A program made the translations under genes and the position numbers. A stretch of DNA of 64,000 nt from positions 29,957,543 to 30,021,542 of the forward strand of contig NC_065557.1 in NCBI RefSeq assembly GCF_022605725.1. The letters run 5' to 3'. Source of the DNA: Anthonomus grandis grandis (lineage: Eukaryota > Arthropoda > Insecta > Coleoptera > Curculionidae). The notes under the pieces were generated by a model, which worked only from the letters and a program-made list of their open reading frames with translations, was not told where the DNA came from and searched no databases. Positions 42,001 to 54,000 of this stretch are shown piece by piece. How positions within the stretch are numbered: the stretch's first letter is position 1; every line of letters begins with the position of its first letter.

Positions 42001-45000
42001 AATCAAGTTTGGCTAGACATATTTTAAATATTGGCCTCTTTGTAGAAATAGACAACTTAAAATTACTAAAACCTGTTAATAATAAATGAAAATTAGATGC
42101 ATACGAAAGCTTAGCAATACAGAAAAATTTGAAAAAAAAAACATTTTTAGTCAATTTGTTGCTTGTTTTTCTCATAACACCCAATCGTGGATTCCGGGAT
42201 TCATGCTAATTTTTAGTTGTCGTATTTATAGAAAACGCAATGTTCACTAAATGCTAAACCCAGTTTTAGTATTTGGAAAGATTACAAGACAATGTCACAG
42301 TTGCCCAACTAATAAAAAATATTACAACAACGAAAAAGGAATATAATTCTGATATAGATAAAAATGATGAAAAAAAAACTTTACACTTAATTAAATAAAC
42401 ATCATACAAGTTATGTTTTACCTCGCATAAATGTATACAGTGTGGCCCAAATTGGGTGTACATGTATGGGTATCTTGGAAACTAAAACAATAAAAAAAAC
42501 AATAATAATTGTTTATACGACAAATTGCCTCCGTAGTCATGGCCTCCGCATCCGTGGCCAACTCCGCGAAAAATAAACTATTTAATGTTTTGACGTAAAC
42601 ATAAAATATTTTCATAAAGTGTCATACATCATTTTAAAGGGAAAAAAAAGATCTTTTTAATTTAGCAAAAAAACAAAATGACCGCCATAAGAAAAAAAGA
42701 AGTTAAGGATGGAATATCAGAACCGAAACGTCGAAAACAAAAACTGAATTCAGGTATGCGTTGTCCTTAAAAAGTTGTCCTAATAATGTTCTTACAGATT
42801 TTAAAAATACGTTGAAATAAAAAAAATACAGCCCTTTTTCAAAAATGCAACTTTTTGATTATTTCCAAATATTTCAAAATCGAAAAAATATAAAATCGTT
42901 CTGAAAGCGGCACTTAATTGGTAACTAAATGCCCTACAACTTTCCCCATTTAATCAATTTTCTATCTCTTATAGTTTCCAAGATACCCATACATGTACAC
43001 CCAATTTGGGCCACACTGTATACTCAGTTCCCAGTATTTAAAAATAAATCAAACCGATAAGTGAAGTATCATCTATAAACCAATATATATATTCGTAAAT
43101 TATAGATACCTACATTTTGTGCATCTACGAGGATTGTATTATTTGTGATACCTGTGGTCCTCGGCCTGCCCTTGCCTTGGTACACAACTAGATGACCATG
43201 GAGTCCACCTGGTGTGTCTCAAGAAAGAGTGACTTCAGTGGTGGTTGGACAATATAGTCAGGCAGAACTAAGCCATGATGCACGTCGGGAAATCCAAGAG
43301 CAGCTGAAGTGTATGTTTATAGAGCTCTGACCATGAGTTTGGATATGTGTGGTAAAAATTTACATGGATTGAGAAAGTGGATAAGGCAACAATTGAATAA
43401 ATAGATGAGGAGGTTCAAATGGTGGTTACAAGGGGTAGAAAAGGTCTAAAAAGAAATGTGAGATATGTCTGTAAACTCAGGAATTTTTCAGGCAAGCAAA
43501 ATATTATTCCAGTAAAATTTCGCATAACTTTGAAGTTGTAAACTTTAAGCTAAAAGCAAAATAAATGTAAAAATTTAAATTATTAGAAAAATTTCAAAAA
43601 TAAGTTGACTGTATGAAAACTTACCAACAACAAAGTTGGAATGCGGCCTTTTTTTGATCTTTAGCACAAAGAAAAACAGGAAACCCTAAAAACTATTTAG
43701 TCTGTTCCTTTAAAACTACCCTAGGCAAGACTATAAATTAAACACACAAAAATCAGACCTAGATAGGACTTTCCTTCAAAAATCCGCTTAAAGCAAAACA
43801 ATCTAGAGTCCTTCAACTCTCAGATGAAAAAGTTTATTATAATTGTAAGCTTTGTTTATGTATATGTTAGGTGTTTTGTGTATGTTATGGTCTGATGATG
43901 CTCTACTCAGGCGAAACATGTAACCTTTGTCGTTTTATTAAATGTTTCTGTAGATTTTGTGTTTCTGCCTTTTATAAAAACATTTGACCAGCATCTCTGG
44001 GAAATTAGATGAATTTTTTAAAAAGTAATAATAGTAGTTAGTATAAACGTAATTAATTTTATGCTTATTACTACATATCAAAAATTGAAATCTACATTTA
44101 AACAAATTATATAAATTTAATAAAAAATTTATCTTCATCTTAATTAGTAATAAAACACTAATAAAAATTGAAAGTCCCAGATTTTACCCTAATGAACCAG
44201 TGCACTTCAGAAATGTAGACAGTCCTTAGCATAAACTAGGTAGTACTGTAAGACCTCTAAGTATATGTACAAGCCACAATAAAAGCTGAAGAAAATCAGA
44301 GAGAAGAAAATCAATATTTAGGTTCGACAATTAATATGTTTTTCTGAAAAAAAAAACTCATGACATTTTGACCAAAGGAGGGAGAAAGTAAACTCAAAGT
44401 CCAAGTCTCATAAATCAAGCGTCTATTAAAGTTTACGCGTTTCGCCGCATTAGGGCATCATCAGACCTATCTAAATACAAAAACCACACACTCACTCACA
44501 CTAACATAAATAAAAAAATATAAAATAAAATAAGTTTACACCATCTTTGAGAGTAATGGATGATTATTTTGGCTCATGACATTTTACCTAGAATAAAAAT
44601 ATATGAAAATAAAGAGCATCGAATTTTGCTAAAGCAACCATCGCATCCCAATTTTCAGATTAACACTGGCAAGGTAATTCAAATGGTGGTTTTTAATGCT
44701 ATTCAACTGGGCTACCTAACAAAGATATTAAACAAAATCATATATATAAAAGTACTTTTCTAATCTAATAATGGTTTTCCTTCTGTTTCAGATCTGATGT
44801 ATGAAAAGGGAGATCTATGTCATGTCTATGTATACCTTCAGTGTAGTAAACACCAAATTTAAAATGAATTATCTGATGAAACTATGGTTGAGATTTATGT
44901 TACCCTGACAAAAAAATTAGCTGTTAATGTTAAATACTTGTCCTTAAAATTAAAGAGAATTAGCTCAGCAGAAATATTTTGTTTTTGTTTTAAAATGAAA

Positions 45001-48000
45001 ATGTAACAAATTGTATAGTATATAGTAATAGTTAGTATTTAAACTTTGTTCAGTCGTGTTTCATTGGATTTCTCGCTCTATTAATTGCGATCTCGATCTA
45101 TTAATTTTAGTATAGTTTTAATCTTTTCCGAATATGTTAACATCGTTAGCGAAACACGTGTCGAAAATGAAATAAAGAGTTTTGGTTAGTGGCAAAACGG
45201 TGTTGTGCTTTGAGTGTCATTTCAAGGTCCATGGTTCCAACCATAGGACTATGATGTAAATGTTAACTATAGTGTCAGATGTCCTGGTGCGGTTTTAAAG
45301 AGTCTTTTGTCTTCATATACCTTTATAAAAACAAAAAAATTGAATCACAAGCCTCATTATTCAAATATATTTAAAATGAAATTTAAATATATTTTTATTT
45401 AAAAATATCTGGCCAAATATGCAGGTTTGTAGAAGACATGCCCTGAGTTTTTAGGGGAAACACTTGACTTATCTATAAGTCTCATCACCTAATGTATGGT
45501 GGTTTGAGGTAGTGCTTGTCGAAGACAACTTAAACCATTAAAAGTTGCACTTAAACCATTAAGTGCTACCTTAAATTTTTGTTTAATAGGTTAAAAAAAA
45601 TAAACGTACTAACAATATAATATTCTCACATAATATAAATACTATTGAGTGAGTATATTGAATTATTATTATTGTGGTATATAATATTAAGGGGGCGTAG
45701 CCGTGCCTAAAAAATCACTCCGCGAGATTTAAGTCGATTAAGTAAAAGGCCAGAAAACCGATGTTTTAAGTATAAGTAACCAGTCAATCTGGTTGTTATA
45801 TATCTCCATCCAACATCTTCTATAACCTAGAAAATACAGAAAGCTCAAGAGGTCAAGTCAATCTATTACATATCATCAGATAAGATGAGAAATTAAACAC
45901 TTTTCTCTAAAAATCACACAAGAGGACTGGAGGGTGGCTTTCCAATAAAAGCAGATTCTGGTACATGAACGACTCAATGTCTAAGTAAGATTTATGAGCC
46001 AAATTAGTGACAAAAATACTGACAAACCTTGGCAAGTATTGCAAAGAGAGGATTTTGTCAAAGTATTCCAGGCTGAAGTAGCCGCCATTCAACGCAGTAC
46101 AATATATATACTGAAGAAAATATAAAAATATATTATACTATAGCCAAGCGGCCATGAAAGTAATTTGCTCACACAAGGTAATCAAATCCAGACTAGTAAA
46201 ATATTGCTTGAGTGCTTTACAGAGTATAGCCATTTCCAATAAACACTAGCATAGCATAGTTAAGAATATGGAATTAATTACCTATATTCTATTAAGGAGG
46301 TTAGTTACCGGTTCTCTGGCGTTTAACCCCCTCCCGTCATTAGATACTTTTAGCATGTAAAGTTGGTAGTTAAAATATTGCATCTAAACCTTTATAAGAT
46401 TAGAAAAAGTGTGGTACAGAATTTATCGTGGATAATTTCCTTTTGTGAAACTAAATATCTGACTTTACCAGAGAACCAAGTGGGTACACAGTCAAATTTT
46501 TTAGTTCTAAGTAAAATAAAAACAGCTAAATTGTCGCAAATTTTCAATAAATGTCGATAAAACTATTTTTGTTGCTTTTTTTCGCATTGAATCAAACAAA
46601 CTTTTAAGATATACAAGTTTCAATAGGCAAATATTGTAACGGGTGTTGATTTTCTTGTTCAGGCTTCAGAATATTTCTGAGGGTTATCACCTTACCAAAA
46701 CAGTTAAGAGTCAACAAGAGGTGGAAAATGTCTTGATAATGTATTCCTAGATTCTGCGATGCAACTAAGTTGTATTGAGGTATGAGATTGGCATGGTCTT
46801 TTCTGATCACAAAGCTCAAATTGATAGGTTTAAAGTCCAAAAAAAAGTTAAAGGTATTAGAGATTCAGCTCTACTTATTAGGCCTATAACAGAAAGAGCT
46901 AAGAACATATTCCTTAACAAAGTGTCAAGCATAAATTAAGACTATTTACTGGAAACTCCACCAATGTTGAAAAAAAAATTAATTGTTTTATGAACATTCT
47001 CAAAAGCTACTTTTCTGACTCCTTTCCACAAAAAACCTATAGAGTAAGATCAGACCAATCTAACAAAATCACATGGTTTACAAATAATATATCAGTTATT
47101 TGAAAATATCTGCCTTTTTTAGAATAATTTTATAAACAACATAAAAGTGAAATAGCTTAAATATTTTTAAGAAATCTAAAAAGCAATATAAAAATGAAAT
47201 AAAAAAAGCCAAGATTACATCAAACAATCATATAATCTCAAAAACAAAGAATCCATAGAAAACTATGTGGAACATTATTAACAAACATAGGGTTGTTTTA
47301 GGTACATCATTGTCAAAACAACAAACCAGTTTAGTGTGTATTTCTCTTAAATTGCGAAAAACATACCCAAATCAAACACACATGTTCTTAACATCAATAT
47401 TAACTATATAAATTGCTTCTCATTCTCTGAAATAACCTATAGCCAAACACGGGATAATTTAATAAATAGCCTAGAAAACAAAAACATCCATAATATATAT
47501 GGATTTGATGTAAATTCTATTAAAATAATCACAAACATTATCATAGAACCACTCACAAAACTAATAAATTTATTTACTACTTTAAACACAATAGATTTCC
47601 TTCAGTTCATAAAAAAGCAATTATAATATAAATCTATAAAAAAGGGGACATGGAAAAGGAAGAGCCAGAAAATTATAGGCCAGTTTCATTGTTTCCAGTA
47701 ATTTCAAAAATTATTGAAAAATCCATATCAGTACAAGTAACAGCATTTTTTTGAAAATTATGACTACTTCTCGGCATCTCAGTTTGGTTTTAGGAAAGAT
47801 AGGACCACTGTGCTTGGAATTCTTCACTTATTATTATACATAGTAGTCCTTTTTATTTTCATAAGCTGCAATTTAATACTGTTGTGTTCTGTGACTTGAG
47901 CAAAGCATTTGACTGTGTGGACCACGCAATTCTCTTGGAAAACTCCAGAAATACAACTCTACTCCTCATAGCATAATATCAACTCAATCATATGTTAAAA

Positions 48001-51000
48001 TGGATTATTTCAACTAACTATAGAATTGTGTTTTTAGAGTGAATAACTCATTTGTTTTTTCATTTTAGTTTGGGTACTAAATGGGTTTACTAATATAGCT
48101 TTTCATGTTGATAATTTGTTGCGTTTGTTAATCATTAACAAACTAATTTTTTTATGTTGATAAATAACTTCAAATTATTACTGGAATTTTTAATAGCATA
48201 AATATATCACACAATACCTTATGATAGCATTGTGAGTTCAAGCAGGTAATAGTGATTATACAATTGTTATAGTGTATTAGTTTAGGTTGAAATTGTAAAA
48301 AGCTGTTATGAAAGTATCGGGAGGTTATCAGGGGAGTGTTGTTATTATAGGGGTACCCCAGAGTTCTGTTCTGAGGGCCATACTTTTTTTGATTTATATC
48401 AATTGCCTTACAAGTTCTGTGTGTGCACAGTAAATGACCAAGCAATGGTTCTGTGTAGATAGATTACTGCTCAATGAAACACAAGCCAATAAGATTGTTT
48501 TTTTCTCTTAGGAATCAGAATGAGAATAATTGTCATGAGACAATGTCAGATTTCTTGGGGTACATTTGGACCCCAAGCTCCAGTGGGGTGAACACATAGA
48601 AGTTAGCAAAGAATCTGTATGTACTTATGAATCTGGTAAATAATGTTTCGCATGAAGTCACCATGACACAGTTCAATGACATCTAACATGTACCATTCTG
48701 GTCTTGAGGCTTGCAGCAGTGTGCTCAAGAATCTTTAGTTAGCAACATAAGACTTCTGGTCTCGGTTTCAGGGATGACTGCAGACTTTAGCAGGCTTATA
48801 GGTTTATAAGAATTTTCACTCTGCCTTCCTTGTACATATTTGAAAATCCAATGTTTGTTAAGAAAGGTGGGGGGAACTACGATACACATAAGAATGTACA
48901 CCACCATGACACAAGACATAAGTGTGACCTGGTGTCTTTTTTTTTAAATTTTTATAAAGTCCACAAATTACCTGTTTTTAAATTTTTAAACAATGTTATT
49001 GTAATACTAGCTTTGTATGCCTTTTTTATTATTTATTAGTAAGATATGTTAACTATCACTTTTAGACAGTTTAAGGTACCACAGATTTGTAGGTGTAATT
49101 ACACCAAAGATATACAGTGCTTTCATTTCAAAACGATCCACCCTTAATAACTTTCTTAAAAAAAAAAAAAAAAAACACGTCAAATTAGATATACAGGAGG
49201 ATGTTTAATTATGCATTTACTGAAGTTCTCTCAATCACCTCACTTTAATATGTCAAATAGGAACCCCCATCGTGTCATACATCATAGTAAGGAGCGTAAA
49301 ATTCTCTATTCAACGGTACCAAAAAAAAATGAAATCGGTAAATGTGTAAGTAAATAGTTAGCGAAAATGTTTAGAAATAATGAATATTTTATTTATGCCA
49401 AACTTTGGTATGTCAGATGGCTACCCCATGGTGTGATACATTATTTTAAAGGGCATTCATTATGCTATCAATGGTTGTAAAAAAAAATAAAAATGATTGA
49501 CCAAGAAGCAATTAAAGTGTAAATCGGTAGGGTAGTCAAAGTCAAAGTCAAAGTCAAAATATACTTTATTTGCCAAGTTTACAAACTTATGCTAAAAGCT
49601 TCCTAATCCTAGAATTTATAATACAAGTATTTATTTGGTTATACAGGACAAAAACAGAATACAGAATCGATTTTGATTGTACATAGAAGCATATTTTATA
49701 TAAACAAGACAAAACCAAATAATTTTAAATATTAAAATGAATCGTTAAAATACTCTTCAATGCTGTAGTAAGCTTTTGGTAAGATTAATTTCTTTAGTTC
49801 TCTCCTAAACTTTTTAAGGTCTGTAACAGTCCTAATCGAAAAAGGAACATGATTAAATATTTTACGACTAATAAATATAAGAGAATTTCTCGTAAGTGAG
49901 GAGGTGGGGATTGGAAGAGATAAGTTGCCCACTTGACGAGTATTATGACTGGTACAGGATGGTGGACTTACGGACTTATGTATGAGTGTTGCAGTTTCCA
50001 ATATAAAGAGTGAGAAAACTGTTAAAATTCTTTCAGCTACAAAAAGAGGTTTACAAGAGACCAACTTCCAACACCACACAGATACCTTAATGCTTTTTTC
50101 TGAATAGTAAAAATCATGTTAAGGAGTCCCTTGGAGCACAATCCCCAAAATGGCAACCCATAACGGATATGAGAGTCTATTAAGGCGAAATAAACTGAAC
50201 GAGCAAACAACCCCCCCAGCTCATGCCTGGCAACCCTGACTGCAAAACAACCAGAAGAAAGTTTAGCAGCGAGGCCCAAAACGTGGTTGTCAAACCTCAA
50301 ACTCTCATCAATGAAGAGGCCGAGAAATCGACAATAATCCCTACCATGTAGTGGGCTCTGTTCATCAAACAAAAAACCCTCTACATTACACTTAAAGCCC
50401 AGAACAAAAGTCTTATCAACATTGAATACAAGCTGATTGCAGATGCACCACTCTTTAATTTTGTGAAGGTCCTCTACTATGAGAGATCTGACTACTTTTT
50501 GATCTTTGTTATGCCACAGAATTGTAGTATCATCGGCAAACTGAACCATCAGTCCATGCAGTGATAGAGAGCTTAAGTCATTAACGTATAATAAAAACAA
50601 AATAGGACCCAACACTGACCCTTGAGGTACACCACATTTAAGATGTGCTATCCCTGACGAAAATCCAGATGCAACCACCCTCTGTGTGCGGTCAGACAGG
50701 TATGACTTCAACCACCCCAAAGCCACTCCCCTAAATCCATAAAAATCAAGCTTTGACAGCAGTATTCCATGATCCACACAATCAAAGGCCTTGGACAGAT
50801 CACAGAACACCGCTGCTGCAGCCTCCTTGGAGTTCATAGATAGATACACATTCTCCAAGAATCTGAAAATGGCATCCTGCGTGCCCCTAGATGACTGAAA
50901 TCCATACTGATTAGGGGACAGCACATTGTATTTGGTCAAAAAAGAGACAATTCTCTTTTTTGCAAGCCGCTCAAGAACCTTGGAGAGGGTAGACAAAATT

Positions 51001-54000
51001 GATATGGGACGGAAGTTAGAGGGTCGGTCCAAGCTACCACCCTTATGAAGAGGGATAATCATAGCTTCCTTTAAACAGGATGGAAACTCGCCCTGAAGAA
51101 ATGACTGATTGACTGCCCAAACCAAAGCACCCAAAGCGCTCGCAGGCAGAAGTAACAACAGACGTGAAGAGATACCATCGGAACCCGAAGACCTATGATT
51201 CTTCAAGCACTGAATTGTTTCAAGGACCTCGGTGGCATCTACAGGGTGGAAAAAAAATGATTGGTTGATAGCATTCCGATTAAGATACTGCAATGGATCG
51301 CCGTCACTGGGAACTGCTTCCAGTAACTTCTCAGCAATATTAGAAAAATAGTCATTGAAATCATCGGGCCCCAAGTCCGATTCAACCAACCGCCGACGAG
51401 AAGACTGCCTACATTCGTTAATGATTAACCAACTTTCCTTCTGTCTGTTACCGGACGAATCTAAGCGCTCATTGTAATACAGTTCCTTTCTGACTTTTAT
51501 CAGATGCCTATAAATTTTCCGATAATCCTGAAAATAAGACCTGATGAATTGATTGTCAATAGATTTGCGAAGTTTTGCTAAGCATCGCAAATTTTGGGCA
51601 GATGTTTTTAGTCCCGCGGTGATCCATGGTTTTCGTCTCTTGGATTTAAGTCTAACCAAGGGAAAGCAGATATTTATTTTATCACGTAATGTATAATAAA
51701 AGGAAGAAAATGGTTGTGGAGCAGCCCGGATTGCATTCCAGTTAACAGACGAAATGGATTGAGAAAATAAATTCAAATTGTTCCCGCTAAACACTCTCCC
51801 AATGCGGCGGCCAGATTTGTTTTTAAAGTCTTTAAAGTCACCAGGGAATTGGACATACACCCCCTCGTGGTCCGATATACCCACTGAGTGCACTGAACAG
51901 GTAACACCGTCCAGATTACTGCAGAAATAATCAATAGTGGTCGATGAAGAGGACGAAATACGAGTGGGTGCATTAACATGCATGGTGAGTGCAAATGATT
52001 TGAAGATTCCATCAAGAGAAATTCTTTGCGGTAAGGAAACCTCCGAATAATTAATATTAAAATCTCCAGCCAGGATAACACGCGAGTGAATTGGGAGCCG
52101 GGACAGAAGACAATCTAACCTGTCAAGAAATAGACTGATATCCCCAGAGGGCGGGCGGTATATACAAATAACGTACATATTAAACAACTTACAAAAACAT
52201 ACCGAACACTCAAAAACCCGTTCAACTGAGGCATCACTAAACTTATCAACGGTACAGAATAAGTTTTGAAAATGTTTCCTAATTAGAACAGCAGTCCCTC
52301 CATGCAGAGAGTTCTGTCTATAATAAACTGACAGTGGTACATACTCATCAATACAAAAACATTCATTAGGTCTAAGCCAATGTTCCGTTAATATAACAAT
52401 GTCAGGAAAATTAAAATTAGCAAGCAGAAGTTGAAGCTCATCCACCTTATTCCGAAGGGATTGAATATTTAATAAAAATGCACTACAATGCTTTAATTTT
52501 GATATTGCAGTTGAATGAAGGGGAGCCTCAACCTCTACGGTCTCATCTATAAAAAAGAGTGAGAACCAGTCACACACTCAGACGCAGTTCCCACGCTTTC
52601 GACAAAATTAGGTGATCTATCTAGTTTTAGATGCTTAGAATTATACAGTGGGTTTAAAAAATATTTTTTTATGTGGCCATGTAATATACAAGCCAAATCA
52701 GCAAAATGATTAGCATAATTGCATTCAAGTATTCGACTTAGGTCAATGCTGTTTCTATGGAAAGCTTTATATAATGACAGATTACTATTATATACGACAC
52801 TGCAACCCGGTTCAAAACAAGGGCTTGTCATAACGAGGAAAGTAGTGTTTTTACAGGGAATGATAAAATCGTTAATAATAGATGTAGGAGAATATGTTCC
52901 GTTCAACCACAAGATCACCAAATCGTTCTTGGTAAAATTGGAAGCAAGAGCTGAAGCAGTTAGTACCAAATCACGAGTCAAGCAACCAGGTTTTAGAAAA
53001 TATTGAATGTTGTACACATGTCCCATTTTGTCACGTAAAAGCTTAAGAAACAATCTATCACATTTTCCAGCTACAAACAGAAGCTTTGGACGAAAATCAT
53101 CAGGTTTATTGTTTTGTTTATTGATCTCAGTACGCACATTCCTGGAGTCAGTGACTGTTGGTACCACCTGCTGAGTTTTCAAGAGCCCAATCTCCAAAAG
53201 GTGGCTTTCTTTTTCTGCTTCTAAAACTCTTATAGAAGTCACCATCCCTTCATTAATAGAAGAATACTCATCAACATCTCTTTGTAGCAAAGAAATTTGA
53301 TGTTTATATGCAAGACTCTCGTTTTCTATAGCGTGAATGTTGGTAATTAGGTCCTTATTTAAATCCGTTAATTTGTCCATTTTGAGTAAAAGGTCCATTT
53401 TTTCCTGTTGCAGAGACTTTACCAACAAATTCAGATCATGTTCCTTAGTCTTAAAGTTGTCAATCTCGTAACTAAGTTCATCATTTTTTTTATTGAGAAT
53501 ATCAAGTGTCGATGAAAACTTTCTTTCCGCTTCAAATACTTCATCCTCAAAAACCAGACTATTTCTACGAATTCTCTCTAAGTGTCTATCCTTTTCCCTA
53601 AGTTCCTCCATCATACTCTCAATTTTCTGTTCATAGGCTCTAGTTTGACCTTTTTCTTCATTAAAAGTTGTCTGACATCTTTCCGTACACAAAATTTTAT
53701 AGCCTCCCAACCTTATAACCTCAGATTGTCGCTCGAGGCAACTAGGGTGAAAGATTGAGTTGCAGGCTACGCAGCAGTAATTTAAAAAATCCTTATTTTT
53801 ACAGCACTTAAAGCTACGATTCATCTTATAAAACTAATATTTCTAAGAATTTAAATGTGCTGCTGAAACCTGAATTTCCCTAAATCCTAATTATAATGTG
53901 AAAATGTAAACATAAATACTGAAATGTCAACAGAAACAAAAATAATAACAATACATGCCTTAGATAGTCCATAAAATTTAGTTCAGTCTTATCTAGTGAA

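Larger units (their letters stand above)
49532..53880 (-). mobile_element. Nearly intact two-ORF LINE (CR1/Jockey-like)
   Basis: Minus-strand element with ORF1 (53824-52547), ORF2 (52577 to 49732 with one frameshift), a short 3' UTR and a 3' tail of (TTTGAC)n repeats at about 49532-49556. The 5' limit is uncertain (a few tens of bases upstream of 53824). It is inserted in the left half of the mariner at 49115-56113. The related, internally deleted copy at 57676-59590 confirms the family. Confidence 0.93.

Noticed and set aside
43130..43460. Possible coding or Tc1-like segment (less AT-rich)
   Set aside because: Short frames with stops; no motif of any transposase or host protein that I could defend.
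44560..44830. Possible two-exon gene fragment (IKIYENKEHRILLKQPSHPN, then DLMYEKGDLCHVYVYL)
   Set aside because: Donor and acceptor are plausible, but I recognise no family, the frames do not join cleanly, and the length is within chance for AT-rich DNA.
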